Source: Clostridium sp. Marseille-P299 (GTDB taxonomy: Bacteria > Bacillota > Clostridia > Lachnospirales > Lachnospiraceae). From it: a DNA stretch of 64,000 nucleotides. The notes beneath the pieces are model-generated. The model was not told where the DNA came from and did not search any database. It saw nothing but the letters and a program-made list of their open reading frames with translations. The translations under genes were made by a program, and so were the position numbers. The first letter of the stretch is position 1. Each line of letters starts with the position of its first letter. The DNA lies in assembly GCF_900078195.1 (NCBI RefSeq), contig NZ_FJVE01000007.1, forward strand, positions 558,001-622,000, given 5' to 3'. Shown one piece after another: positions 26,493-35,801 of the stretch.

Positions 26493-28196
26493 ATGAAAAA
26501 GCTAAGGAATTTAAAGATAGGTACGAAAGTATTAATCACCATTCTTTTATTGGCTTGCTCTGCCATTATTACGACTATTTCAATAAAAATTGAATTGAAC
26601 AAAGAGTATAAAATGACAGAGTACTTAGTCACTGATATGACACAGTATAAGGATAGTTTCAATAAAATTAATACGAAGATATTAGAAATCTATTCTAAGT
26701 CTCTTGAATTATCACTAACTAAGAGTGAGGAAGAAAGAGGGAAATTAACAAATAAAATAAATCAGTACAAACAAGTAGTGAATAATGAGTTTATTAAACT
26801 ACAAGTTATGAATGATAGTGATTACATAGAAAAGACCCAAGGGTTAAGGGAAATTTATGATAAGCTGATTTTAAAAGTTGGGGAAGGCATGATATCTCAA
26901 GTTGATATCACTGAGATTTCAAAACTAGCGGATGAAGCAATAAGTTATTTAGCAGATGCCAGTGAGTTTATCAGTTTGGACTCAAAAGAACACATAGCTG
27001 TGATTAAAGAGTATAAAGATAGAGCAGATATCAGTACGATTGTTTGTTTAATTTCCATTGCTGTGATTGGAGCTATCGGCTATTTATTTATGCTATTTAC
27101 CGTAGTATTACCTGCAAGAAAAGCAAGACAAGAAATTGATATAATAACAAAAGAGATTGAAGAATCCAAAGGTGATTTAACAAAGAGATTAACAGTAGCT
27201 CAAAATGATGAGGTTGGACAACTTATTATCGGAGTAAATACGTTTATTGAAAATCTACAAGGTATCATTAAATCAATGATAAAAGTAAATAGTACATTAA
27301 AAGATAATATGGCACGATTAGAGAATAATGTTACAGTGGCAGATACTAATGTCAAAGAAACATCACTTACAATGAAAAGGATGTCTGCTGATATAGAAGA
27401 TGCTGCAGCAAACATCGAAGAAATAACAGCTTCTTCCACTGAAATTAATGATTCAATTCAAGATGTAGCAAGTAAAGCCAACGATGGATTAACTTTAGCA
27501 GTAGAAATTAGTAAAAGAGCAAGTACTTTAAAAGAAAATGCAATAAAGTCACAAAAAAGTGCAAAGTGTATTATCGATGAAATCGGTAATCATGTGAAAG
27601 AAAAAATTGAGCAATCAAAAGAAGTAGAGCAGATTAACGTGCTTACAAATACGATTTTAGATATCACATCGCAAACAAACTTACTTGCACTTAATGCAGC
27701 GATTGAAGCGGCTAGAGCAGGAGAAGCTGGAAAAGGCTTTGCAGTTGTAGCAGAAGAAATAAGACATCTTGCAGAAGATTCTAAAAATACAGCAAATAAA
27801 ATCCAAGAGATTAGTGCTTCTGTCATTGAAATTGTAAAAGGATTAGCAAGTGATTCAAATCATTTACTTGAATTTGTAGATACTAAAGTTCTTAAAGATT
27901 ACGACGTTTTGGTTCAAACTGGAGAGAACTATGATATTGATGCAAAAACAGTAGATACCTTAATGAAAGAATTCACAAAAACAGCAGAATATTTAAAAGT
28001 TACCATGGAGCAAGTATCGATTGCAATTGATGGAGTTGCGAATGTGATTGATCAAAGTTCAAAGGGCGTAAGTGATGTAAGTAATCATTCTGCTACACTT
28101 GTTGAAAATGTAAAAGAGATTAGTAAGATGATGAAGTATAGTTTAATTACAGTTGATTATATGAATAAAACAATCGAGAAATTTACGAATATATAA
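26493..28196 (+). CDS. Methyl-accepting chemotaxis protein
   Basis: A 567-residue receptor. There is a transmembrane helix at about residues 12-32, an extracellular four-helix-type sensor domain to about 180, a second membrane helix ([20 protein letters not shown]), then a HAMP-like region and a long cytoplasmic coiled coil. The signalling tip is intact: [35 protein letters not shown]. It relays ligand binding to CheA/CheW. The C-terminal part after the tip is somewhat divergent, and no CheW-tether pentapeptide is visible. No chemotaxis genes are adjacent. The ribosome site is GAGAGGTAAAC. Confidence 0.93.
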   Translation: MKKLRNLKIGTKVLITILLLACSAIITTISIKIELNKEYKMTEYLVTDMTQYKDSFNKINTKILEIYSKSLELSLTKSEEERGKLTNKINQYKQVVNNEFIKLQVMNDSDYIEKTQGLREIYDKLILKVGEGMISQVDITEISKLADEAISYLADASEFISLDSKEHIAVIKEYKDRADISTIVCLISIAVIGAIGYLFMLFTVVLPARKARQEIDIITKEIEESKGDLTKRLTVAQNDEVGQLIIGVNTFIENLQGIIKSMIKVNSTLKDNMARLENNVTVADTNVKETSLTMKRMSADIEDAAANIEEITASSTEINDSIQDVASKANDGLTLAVEISKRASTLKENAIKSQKSAKCIIDEIGNHVKEKIEQSKEVEQINVLTNTILDITSQTNLLALNAAIEAARAGEAGKGFAVVAEEIRHLAEDSKNTANKIQEISASVIEIVKGLASDSNHLLEFVDTKVLKDYDVLVQTGENYDIDAKTVDTLMKEFTKTAEYLKVTMEQVSIAIDGVANVIDQSSKGVSDVSNHSATLVENVKEISKMMKYSLITVDYMNKTIEKFTNI

Positions 28197-28204
28197 TATA
28201 GAAT

Positions 28205-28251
28205 AGAGGTTGCAACATTAGGATAAAACTTTAGTTGTAACCTCTTTTTTA
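28205..28251 (+). terminator. Terminator of the chemoreceptor gene
   Basis: AGAGGTTGCAAC (28205-28216) pairs with GTTGTAACCTCT (28234-28245) and is followed by TTTTT. Confidence 0.85.
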
Positions 28252-28390
28252 TATAATAGGAAATTGCTCTGCATTTCCTATTATATAAAAGCCCTACGGG
28301 CAAATGATGCGCAGCTACGCGCGCGGAACAAAAGCTGTGCTAGGGCAGTATTTGCTCGCGAGAGTGTGCGAAGCACACTTTTGTTCTCTA
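28247..28390 (+). other. Multi-hairpin GC-rich island of unknown nature
   Basis: Starts with a perfect 18-bp AT-rich stem (28247-28264 with 28273-28290). A GC-rich block follows: GCCC-tac-GGGC; a nested stem GGGCAAAT...ATTTGCTC enclosing GCGCAGC...GCTGTGC; and AGTGTGC-gaa-GCACACT followed by TTTTGTTCT. GAACAAAAG (28326) can instead pair with CTTTTGTTC (28378), which competes with the other stems. The composition is unlike the AT-rich surroundings. A dispersed repeat (REP/MITE-like) or a structured RNA are both possible. The 28391-28600 stretch beyond it shows nothing else. Confidence 0.55.
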
Positions 28391-28616
28391 TAAAATTTAT
28401 TTTATGTTATATTCAGGTTAATTATAGATTAAATAATGTCGTAGAAGATTTACAGATTATTTAATTTAACATATAATGATATTAAATTAATTTATTTTAT
28501 AAGGTGTTTAGATGTTTTATATCCAAGAAAGTTGAACGAATATTAAAATATCTTTATCTACTTAAAAGGCAGCAGATGTGACGTTATTTAGGTTTAAAAT
28601 CGGGAGGATGAGAGCG

Positions 28617-29018
28617 ATGGATAATTTTCCAGGCTATGGTTTTGAAAAAGTAGATTCAATGTTTAATGTATTTTTTATTCTATTTTTTATAGTATTTTCA
28701 ATCATAATTGTAATTATAGTTTTATCTATTGTGAAAGGGATTTCCCAATGGAATAAAAATAATAATCAACCAGTACTTACAGTGGATGCAACGGTTGTTT
28801 CAAAACGAATGAATGTATCACATCATCATCAAGGAAATGGAGATAATTTAAGTTCAACATCTTCGAGTACTAATTATTACATTACCTTTCAGGTAGCAAG
28901 TGGAGACCGAATGGAATTTTTGGTACCTGATAATGAGTATGGTATGATTGTTGAGGGTGATGTAGGTAAGATAACATTCCAAGGTACGAGATATAAAGGA
29001 TTTGTAAGAGAACATTAG
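28617..29018 (+). CDS. DUF2500-like membrane protein
   Basis: A 133-residue protein with one N-terminal membrane helix (FNVFFILFFIVFSIIIVIIVLSIV, about residues 13-36) followed by an extracytoplasmic or cytoplasmic beta domain (VDATVVSKRMNVSHHH..., YYITFQVASGDRMEFLVPDNEYGMI...GDVGKITFQGTRYKGF), the pattern of DUF2500. The function is unknown. The start is placed at 28617, 9 bases after GGGAGG; an in-frame ATG at 28608 directly abuts that site. The gene stands alone. Confidence 0.8.
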   Translation: MDNFPGYGFEKVDSMFNVFFILFFIVFSIIIVIIVLSIVKGISQWNKNNNQPVLTVDATVVSKRMNVSHHHQGNGDNLSSTSSSTNYYITFQVASGDRMEFLVPDNEYGMIVEGDVGKITFQGTRYKGFVREH

Positions 29019-29134
29019 AGAAAAAGTAAAAGATAGAGTGAAAAAGATAGTATGAAAAAGATGGAGAGAATATAAAGAAAAAATAGAGTGAAAAAGATTC
29101 ATAAAGAAAAAGTGAACGATAGAGGAAAATAAAG

Positions 29135-29165
29135 AAAGGGACTGTCTTACGACGGTCCCTTTTAA
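29135..29165. terminator. Terminator between convergent genes
   Basis: AAAGGGACTGTC / GACGGTCCCTTT with a TTAC loop, followed by TTTAAAAA. It serves the DUF2500-like gene and overlaps the stop of the minus-strand zinc-ribbon gene. Confidence 0.8.
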
Positions 29166-29830
29166 AAATGAATTCTTCGGAATAATTCATTCTTGATTTC
29201 ATTTGGACGAAAATAACAAAGTGAAATCAATATGATAATGTTATAAATAATACAAGCAATGGAAGGCCAAGTAGTAACCGTTACATGAAAGAGTAAAAGT
29301 AAAAGTGGGAAAATTGAAAAAATACAAGATGTAAATACATAGATTATATTATCATATAACCTTGTTCTTTTCCCAATTATAAAGCTTGTCATTGTAATAT
29401 TTAATAATATAATGCTAAACGGTAAAACAAAATCAGTTGCCCAATGATAACTTCCTGTTATTAAGCCGATGGAAAGTACTTCTAGTATTGTTATTGTAAC
29501 AAGAATGAATACCTTATAAATAGCAGAAGCTTTCCTAGTCAATACCTGTACGAAAAAGAAGGTGTAAATACTTGCACTTAATACATAAAGTGACCAAGAA
29601 AGAGTACCTGGTTTTGGTGAAAAGTCTAGATATAGGCAAATTGCATTGGCCACAAAAAGTAGAAAAAATATTATTTTTAATATTGTTTTTCTTACATGAG
29701 GCTCCTTTTTAAAGGGAGGATATGAATAGCCTTCGGATAAATTATTCATTGTATCTAATTCATTGTTACAAAACAAACATGTTTTTAAAGGTGTATGATA
29801 AGATAATTTACAGTGTTTACAATATTTCAT
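29162..29830 (-). CDS. Zinc-ribbon multi-pass membrane protein (DUF6320-like)
   Basis: A 222-residue protein. The first 20 residues are a zinc ribbon (MKYCKHCKLSYHTPLKTCLFC, four Cys), followed by about six membrane segments. The start at 29830 follows GGGAGGGTCTTG and lies inside the end of the upstream acyltransferase-like gene (14-bp overlap), so the two are co-translated. The pair is one I recall from Lachnospiraceae, where a DUF6320 protein accompanies an 'alcohol acetyltransferase'; the role is unknown. A membrane anchor or partner for the enzyme is a fair inference. Confidence 0.7.
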   Translation of the reverse strand: MKYCKHCKLSYHTPLKTCLFCNNELDTMNNLSEGYSYPPFKKEPHVRKTILKIIFFLLFVANAICLYLDFSPKPGTLSWSLYVLSASIYTFFFVQVLTRKASAIYKVFILVTITILEVLSIGLITGSYHWATDFVLPFSIILLNITMTSFIIGKRTRLYDNIIYVFTSCIFSIFPLLLLLFHVTVTTWPSIACIIYNIIILISLCYFRPNEIKNELFRRIHF

Positions 29831-31085
29831 CAAGACCCTCCCTATAATTCGTATCAATTTGCAAGTCCAGTCCAGCATCTGTTAAATGCTTAATAAATGT
29901 TTGTATGATACTGATATCTTTAAATTGAGTATTAAGCAAAAGGTTAGTATGTCCATGTACAGAGGCAATTCCCATATTCGTACCACCAATGGAAAAGTCA
30001 ATATCCTGTATCAATTCGTTCATTGCATTTGGAAGTTTGACATTTCCAAGGTTTGAAATGGAGAAGGTATTAATATTTTCAGCTAAAAAATAGTATCCAA
30101 GTTTAAATCCCAAATTTTTAATTGGAAGAGGAAGCAATCTAACCAAAGGGTTTTTCTCAATTCCAACATTTGAATTCATTCTAGCATGTAAATCTTCTTT
30201 ATTAAGCTGTTCCTTGAATTGCTTTTTCGTTTCACTTAGCATAGATTCAAAATCCCAAGCAACTTTTGGAGAAAAGGTTACTTTAATATATAAAGAAAAG
30301 TTTCTTAAGGTTTTTGATTTAAAGTATTTTCTCAAATTTACAGGTATGAACATTTTTATTGGTCTTTTTAACTTGTTCTTATCTGGTATTTGAGTATAGA
30401 TACTATAAGCCATAAGTGCAGCCACATATTCACCAATCGTTGCTTGATTGTTACGTGTAAGTTCCAACAGCTGATCCGTTGATGCTTTCATACGAACTGC
30501 AAGTGTAAAATTTTTTGAAAATTTCTCGCCAGTAATATGATACGCTGGCTCTTCTTTTAACTTCATTTTATTTGATAAATCATAAGAATTTACAAACATA
30601 TCAGAAGTTTCTTCCATACTATATGGTGACTGACTTATAATAATTCCTTCGTGGTCTAATGTAAATCCACGTAATTTATAGTACGTATAAGTAATGGATT
30701 TCAAAAATTCCATTGCTCCAGTACCATCACTTAAGGAATGAAATGTTTCTAATGTAATTTTGTTTTCGTAATAATATACGGAAAATAAATAACCGTTGTT
30801 TTCAGCCCATGGAACAAACTTGCAAAAGATTGGTGATTCTTCTTTTACTTTAAAATGACGTTTATTCGCTGCGATATAATACCAAAACAAGCCGCTTTTT
30901 AAAGTAACTGCGAATGTTTCAAAGCGTGGCAGCACTTCATTAACGGCTTGTTCTAATATTAAAGGATCGACGGACTCATTTAAATAAAAGGAAAGTCTAA
31001 AAACGCTTGCTCTCTTTGCGCTTGATACCGCTGGAAATACTTTTGCAGCATTGTCCAAACTATACCAATATTGTTTCTTTTTCAT
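29817..31085 (-). CDS. Condensation-domain-like acyltransferase (alcohol acetyltransferase-type)
   Basis: A 422-residue protein of the CoA-dependent acyltransferase/condensation superfamily (PapA, wax-ester synthase, NRPS C-domain). The catalytic motif is TFHSLSDGTG, equivalent to HxxxDG, at about residue 145. The second structural element is DFSIGGTNMGIASVHG near the C-terminus. It may join an acyl-CoA to an alcohol or amine; the substrate is unknown. There is no carrier-protein or adenylation domain nearby, so it is not an NRPS. It is the first gene of a two-gene operon with the zinc-ribbon membrane protein. Confidence 0.75.
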   Translation of the reverse strand: MKKKQYWYSLDNAAKVFPAVSSAKRASVFRLSFYLNESVDPLILEQAVNEVLPRFETFAVTLKSGLFWYYIAANKRHFKVKEESPIFCKFVPWAENNGYLFSVYYYENKITLETFHSLSDGTGAMEFLKSITYTYYKLRGFTLDHEGIIISQSPYSMEETSDMFVNSYDLSNKMKLKEEPAYHITGEKFSKNFTLAVRMKASTDQLLELTRNNQATIGEYVAALMAYSIYTQIPDKNKLKRPIKMFIPVNLRKYFKSKTLRNFSLYIKVTFSPKVAWDFESMLSETKKQFKEQLNKEDLHARMNSNVGIEKNPLVRLLPLPIKNLGFKLGYYFLAENINTFSISNLGNVKLPNAMNELIQDIDFSIGGTNMGIASVHGHTNLLLNTQFKDISIIQTFIKHLTDAGLDLQIDTNYREGLDEIL

Positions 31086-31165
31086 AAATACGCCTACCTT
31101 TCAATAATGTGTTTCTTAAAATCCGCAAGATTGCATTATCAAAATTATAAGTATTAATTATATTT

Positions 31166-31636
31166 TTATTCAATGGTATTGGAAGAACTAGAGTCTTCTA
31201 ATACAGAGGTGCAATGTGGACAACGTGTTGCATGGATATTAAGTTCAGAATAACAATAAGGACAAGTCTTTGTAGTTGCAACCACTGGTTGTACATTTTT
31301 TGGTTTTAAATTACGAATCTTGTTTAATTGTTTTACTAAAATAAATACAACAAAAGCCATTATTAAAAAGTCGATGATTCCCGAAATAAATGAACCATAC
31401 TTAAAAATGGCAGCATTAGCAGCCTCCGCATCCGCTAATTTATCATAATGGTTGCCATCTAAAGCGATAAATAAAGAAGTAAAATCAATTTTACCTGTAA
31501 AAAGACTTAGCAACGGCATAATCATATCATTAACAAGCGAAGTTACAATCTTGTTAAAGGCAGTACCGATAATCATACCAACGGCAAGATCTATCATATT
31601 ACCTTTTAAAGCAAATTCTTTAAATTCTTTTAACAT
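31166..31636 (-). CDS. mscL: Large-conductance mechanosensitive channel with zinc-ribbon tail
   Basis: The first ~105 residues are a standard MscL subunit: N-terminal helix MLKEFKEFALKGNMIDLAVGM, pore helix with GxxxG packing (IIGTAFNKIVTSLVNDMIMP), periplasmic loop, second membrane helix FLIMAFVVFILVKQLNKI. Instead of ending in a short helix it continues with a Pro-rich linker and a four-Cys zinc ribbon (CPYC...CPHC), giving 156 residues versus ~130-150 usual. The channel releases solutes under osmotic downshock. The ribosome site is AGAAAGGATAAAAAA. The extension may sense redox state or metal, which is inference. Confidence 0.93.
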   Translation of the reverse strand: MLKEFKEFALKGNMIDLAVGMIIGTAFNKIVTSLVNDMIMPLLSLFTGKIDFTSLFIALDGNHYDKLADAEAANAAIFKYGSFISGIIDFLIMAFVVFILVKQLNKIRNLKPKNVQPVVATTKTCPYCYSELNIHATRCPHCTSVLEDSSSSNTIE

Positions 31637-31793
31637 TTTTTTATCCTTTCTATGTATTTTTTTATAATTATAAGGTCAGTATATCATAAGGTCAAGCGAT
31701 TGGATAGCTAAAATGAGAGAAGTTTTGAATTTGAGAAATTAACCGAAAATTAAATAATAAAGTATAATAAAAGGAAAACAAAAAGTAACAAGA

Positions 31794-33118
31794 GGTAGTG
31801 TCAATAATTTTGTGTAAATAGTTTATGCGTACCTTTCGGTAAACATATCCTGAAGTTTATCTGATGAACAAGCAAAGCCTCTAAGCTTTCTTGTAGACCA
31901 TGATTCATTATAAGAAATCACTTTATAATAAACGAGTTTACTACATGCGTCTTCTGTGGGTAGTGCATCCTTAGTTTTTACAAGACGACGTACTTCTTTA
32001 TTAAAGCGCTCGATCCAATTCGTTGTATAGATGGATTTTCGCATAGAAACAGGGTATTTATAGTATGTGAATAAGTCCTCGTCATTTAACCAGGATTCCA
32101 CTACACGTTTATAAGATTTACTCCATTTAACAGCAAATTCGTCTAAAGCTGCTCTACACTGCTCTAGGTTTGGAGATTCGTATACAACTTTTAAATCAGC
32201 TGTAAAATCGTTGATATCTTTCTTACGAACACTACGAATTGCATTACGAACTTTATGGACAATACATCGTTGAATATCCGCTTTTGGATATACTCTATGA
32301 ACAGCATCGTCAAGTCCAGAGAGACCGTCCATGACGAAGAGGAGAACTTCATCTACGCCTCGTTCTTTTATCTGGCGAAGATTATCCTCCCAAACATAAG
32401 CGCTTTCATTTACACCGATAAAGAAGTCTAATACTTCACGGTATCCATCTTCATCGACACCTAAAATGAAGTAAACGACGTCACTTGATACTGTATCTCT
32501 TCTTAATTTAAGATGTAAAGCATCAATATAAATGACACTGTACCTCTTCTTTAGAGGACGCTTATGCCACTGTTCAATTTCTTCAAGAGCAACATCAGTG
32601 ATATTACTTACTGTAGCCGCACTATAAGAATTTCCATAAAGTTTTTCAATGATGTTAGCAATTTCACGTGTAGATACTCCACTTGCATACATGCGGATGA
32701 TCATGGTTTCTAGCCAATCATCTCTTCTTGCATATGGTGGAATGAGTTGTTGTTCAAACTCATTATTACGGTCACGAGGAATTTTAAGATTCTCAATCAG
32801 ACCGTATTTGGTTTCATAATTACGGGTATAGTATCCGTTGCGTGAATTGCCAGTACCATGTCCTTCGTAGCTATATTTACTGTACTGGAGAATGTTAGTG
32901 AGTTCTTCCTTCATCAAGGTTTCCATGGTTTGTTTTAATAGACCAAGAATATACTCTTCAAAAAAAGAGTTTAAGTCTAGATTTTCTTTTTGATTTTTGT
33001 TATTATTAGTCATAGGGAAGTCCTTCTTTCTTGGTTATGTTTTTCTTCGTCGTTAAACATTTTACCATGTCAGATGGAACTTCTCTATTTTTATTTACAC
33101 AAAATATTTTACACTATC
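31794..33118 (-). mobile_element. IS256-family insertion sequence, 1325 bp
   Basis: It is bounded by imperfect inverted repeats: left GGTAGTGTCAATAATTTTGT (31794) and right end, read inward on the minus strand, GATAGTGTAAAATATTTTGT, both continuing with GTAAATA. It is flanked by a perfect 8-bp direct repeat TAACAAGA at 31786-31793 and 33119-33126. It carries a single intact transposase. The target was itself a short tandem repeat (AAACAAAAAGTAACAAGA-like, another copy at 33129-33145). Confidence 0.95.
31823..33013 (-). CDS. IS256-family (Mutator-type) transposase
   Basis: A 396-residue DDE transposase. The core has YIDALHLKLRRD (first Asp), the C/H region FVMDGLSGLDDAVHRVYPKADIQRCIVHKVRNAIR (second Asp and the CxxH signature of the Mutator group), and the C-terminal TTNWIERFNKEVRRLVKTKDALPTE with the catalytic Glu. 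Full length with no frameshift, so the element may be active. The ribosome site on the minus strand is AAGAAAGAAGGACTTCCCT. Confidence 0.95.
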   Translation of the reverse strand: MTNNNKNQKENLDLNSFFEEYILGLLKQTMETLMKEELTNILQYSKYSYEGHGTGNSRNGYYTRNYETKYGLIENLKIPRDRNNEFEQQLIPPYARRDDWLETMIIRMYASGVSTREIANIIEKLYGNSYSAATVSNITDVALEEIEQWHKRPLKKRYSVIYIDALHLKLRRDTVSSDVVYFILGVDEDGYREVLDFFIGVNESAYVWEDNLRQIKERGVDEVLLFVMDGLSGLDDAVHRVYPKADIQRCIVHKVRNAIRSVRKKDINDFTADLKVVYESPNLEQCRAALDEFAVKWSKSYKRVVESWLNDEDLFTYYKYPVSMRKSIYTTNWIERFNKEVRRLVKTKDALPTEDACSKLVYYKVISYNESWSTRKLRGFACSSDKLQDMFTERYA

Positions 33119-33167
33119 TAACAAGAATAAACAAAAGTAACAAGATAATATGAAGTTAAATAAAAGT

Positions 33168-33207
33168 GGCTGATACAATATATTTATGAAAATATATTGT
33201 ATCAGCC
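33168..33207 (-). terminator. Terminator of the alcohol dehydrogenase gene
   Basis: A perfect 18-bp stem GGCTGATACAATATATTT / AAATATATTGTATCAGCC with a 4-base loop; on the minus strand it is followed by ACTTTTATTT. Confidence 0.85.
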
Positions 33208-33241
33208 TAAAAAGGTTTGGATTTTATGTAATTCCCTTAGT

Positions 33242-34411
33242 TTAGAAATCTACTTCTGTTCCATAATAACAGCAAGTAAGCAACTTCTCCATTTCAGCTG
33301 GAGTAATTGGTCTTGGATTAGAGCCAGTACAAGCATCACCAACCGCTAGTTCAGCAATTTTAGCAACTTTTTCTTTAAATTCGGCTTCTACAATTCCAAA
33401 ATCTTGTAATGATTTAGGGATATTTAATTTAACATTGTATTGATCTATTTTATCACAAAGAGCTTTTACACATTCGTCATCATTTCCTGTGATACCAATG
33501 CTTCTTGCGATATCTGCATAGCGATTTTTAGCTACCACAGCATTGTATTTAATAACATATGGAAGATAAATTGCGTTCGCACAGCCATGTGGAATATGAC
33601 CTGTGGAGAAAGCAGCTCCTGTTTTATGTGCCATAGAGTGAACGATTCCAAGCAATGCATTTGAAAATGCCATACCTGCTAAACATTGTGCATAATGCAT
33701 TTGTTCACGAGCCTCCATGCTCTTTTCATAAGAATCAGGCAGATATTCAAATACCATCTGAATTGCTTTAATTGCAAGAGGATCTGTAAATGGTGAATTA
33801 AGCGTAGAAACATATGCTTCAATTGCATGTGTAAGTGCATCCATACCAGTATGAGCAGTTAGAGTAGTAGGCATAGTTTCAGCCAATTCTGGATCTACAA
33901 TAGCAATGTCTGGTGTTATATTAAAGTCAGCAAGAGGATATTTGATTCCCTTTGCATAATCTGTGATAACAGAAAACGCGGTTACTTCTGTTGCTGTTCC
34001 TGAAGTGGAAGGAATTGCAAGGAATTTAGCCTTAGTACGAAGTGTAGGGAAGTTAAATGGGATTATTAAATCATCAAAACTGATGTCAGGATACTCATAA
34101 AATGCCCACATTGCTTTTGCCGCATCAATTGGTGAGCCTCCACCCATTGCTATAATCCAATCAGGTTCAAATTCTCTCATAGCTTTTGCACCATTCATAA
34201 CTGTCTCAACTGATGGATCTGGTTCAACATTTTCAAAAAGAATAGTTTCAATATTAGCTTCTTTTAAATAATTAAGTACCTTATCAACAAAACCAAACTT
34301 CTTCATAGAACCGCCACCTAGTACTAGAATGGCTTTCTTACCGTCAATATGTTTTATTTGTTCTAAACATCCCTTACCATAGTAGATGTCTCTTGGTAAT
34401 GTAAAACGCAT
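33242..34411 (-). CDS. Iron-containing alcohol dehydrogenase
   Basis: A 389-residue group III alcohol dehydrogenase, NAD(P)H-dependent. The nucleotide loop is GGGSPIDAAKAM and the coenzyme/metal motifs are STSGTATEVTAFSVITD, Asp in LTAHTGMDALTHAIEAY, and His in GIVHSMAHKTGAAFSTGHIPHG, the last carrying two of the iron ligands. It reduces aldehydes to alcohols (ethanol, butanol or 1,3-propanediol families) in fermentation; the substrate is not decided by sequence. The start is at 34411 behind AAAGGAGGATG; a longer frame from 34456 has no ribosome site. It is monocistronic. Confidence 0.93.
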   Translation of the reverse strand: MRFTLPRDIYYGKGCLEQIKHIDGKKAILVLGGGSMKKFGFVDKVLNYLKEANIETILFENVEPDPSVETVMNGAKAMREFEPDWIIAMGGGSPIDAAKAMWAFYEYPDISFDDLIIPFNFPTLRTKAKFLAIPSTSGTATEVTAFSVITDYAKGIKYPLADFNITPDIAIVDPELAETMPTTLTAHTGMDALTHAIEAYVSTLNSPFTDPLAIKAIQMVFEYLPDSYEKSMEAREQMHYAQCLAGMAFSNALLGIVHSMAHKTGAAFSTGHIPHGCANAIYLPYVIKYNAVVAKNRYADIARSIGITGNDDECVKALCDKIDQYNVKLNIPKSLQDFGIVEAEFKEKVAKIAELAVGDACTGSNPRPITPAEMEKLLTCCYYGTEVDF

Positions 34412-34708
34412 AATAACACATCCTCCTTTATAGTAATAAGTTAATATAGTAAACAAAATTTTATGTACATATGAATTATAACATCGTTAAATAAATAACA
34501 CAATAGGGTATTGAAAAAAATTCCATAAGAAGATAAGTTTTTTATTATGCCATTTAATATTCAAATAAATGGTGAAAAATACAATAAAAATATAAAAAAT
34601 GAAAAAATTAGTCGAGAAACTTATATTATTTGAAATAAAAGTAAATTATCAGTTTAGTAATAATAATATTTTACGTTAAATCCTTATCAATTTGTTTTAA
34701 TAATAGGA
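34412..34708. other. AT-rich gap with no recognised gene
   Basis: About 300 bases between divergent genes, very AT-rich, with no hairpin or coding frame I can support. Only the promoter at 34709-34737 stands out at its right end. Confidence 0.5.
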
Positions 34709-34737
34709 TTGATTATTATTTTATAAAAGTATAGAAT
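34709..34737 (+). promoter_or_regulatory. Candidate promoter of the LRR-VWA-MoxR operon
   Basis: TTGATT (34709-34714), 17-bp spacer, TAGAAT (34732-34737), roughly 90 bases before the LRR gene. Confidence 0.5.
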
Positions 34738-34835
34738 AAATTAATAATAACTTATTAGATTTGTTAAACCATGATGCATTTCACTGTGCATAGGTAAATC
34801 TTGGGTTATTAGTTATTGTTTGAAAGGATTTAGGG

Positions 34836-35726
34836 ATGCAACAAAACTTTGAATATAGAATTGATAATAATAAAATTACAATAACGAAATATATTGGTTC
34901 ATCTACCATTGTAAAAGTACCAGAAAACATTGATGAAATTGAAGTTAGTCGAATAGGAGAGTATGCATTTTCAGAATGTAGAAATATAACAGAAGTGATT
35001 TTACCAAAGTCAGTAACTTCCATCGGAAGTCATGCATTTTATAATTGTCGTAAATTAAAGGCTCTAACAGTATCGGATCATATTCATACAATGGAAGATG
35101 GATCCCTGAAAAACTGTGAAATGCTGAGTTGTATAACCTTATATATGATTGAAGGTAGAACCACTTGTATGAAGGATATATTAGCTGAAACAAACGGTGA
35201 GATGTTCTTCACTCTATTTTATAGCAGTGAGGAAGAGGATAACAGTTGTTCAAAACTGGTTTTTCCAAGCTATTTACATGATTATGTTGAGAATACGGAA
35301 GCTAGAATTATTAATCAAGTAACCTATGGTGCAGGTGTTCATTATAGAGAATGCATGAATGAAAAGGACGTGGATTATAAACGATATGACGATTTATTTC
35401 GTTATGTAATGGCGAATGATACAAAAGATACTGCTTGCTACATAGCAATAAATCGATTAAGTTATCCGTTTAAGTTATTAAAGGAAGCGAAAGAACAGTA
35501 TTATAGTTATCTTCAAAATGAGTTAACGTTCATCGTTCGTAAACTATTAAAAGAGGATGATATAACAAATCTTGAACAGTTGGCAAATCTTGATTTATTT
35601 ACAGAAAATAATATAGACGATATGATTGAATTAGCACATAGCGTGAACCGTATCGAAGCAACAAACTTTTTTATGCAATATAAAAAGTTAAAGTTTAATA
35701 ATATAGAGAAAACATTTGAATTGTGA
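34836..35726 (+). CDS. BspA-type leucine-rich-repeat protein with helical C-terminus
   Basis: A 296-residue protein. Residues about 20-110 contain BspA/LRR_5 repeats (VPENIDEIEVSRIGEYAFSEC, LPKSVTSIGSHAFYNC, VSDHIHTMEDGSLKNC), then a linker and an all-helical C-terminal half of about 130 residues. There is no signal peptide, unlike most BspA repeats, so it should be cytoplasmic. The ribosome site is GAAAGGATTTAGGG. It is followed after 75 bases by the VWA gene on the same strand, and probably acts as the substrate or adaptor of the AAA-VWA pair. Confidence 0.75.
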   Translation: MQQNFEYRIDNNKITITKYIGSSTIVKVPENIDEIEVSRIGEYAFSECRNITEVILPKSVTSIGSHAFYNCRKLKALTVSDHIHTMEDGSLKNCEMLSCITLYMIEGRTTCMKDILAETNGEMFFTLFYSSEEEDNSCSKLVFPSYLHDYVENTEARIINQVTYGAGVHYRECMNEKDVDYKRYDDLFRYVMANDTKDTACYIAINRLSYPFKLLKEAKEQYYSYLQNELTFIVRKLLKEDDITNLEQLANLDLFTENNIDDMIELAHSVNRIEATNFFMQYKKLKFNNIEKTFEL

Positions 35727-35801
35727 TTTAGGAGGAACACTTCTAATAAGCTAAGCTCCTAAAGATACCAATTTTGTTTCAATAGAAAATGGAGTTATTT
35801 C

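Noticed and set aside
28264..28464. 66-codon frame over the GC-rich island
   Set aside because: The sequence is dominated by inverted repeats and there is no ribosome site; the coding look is a by-product of high GC.
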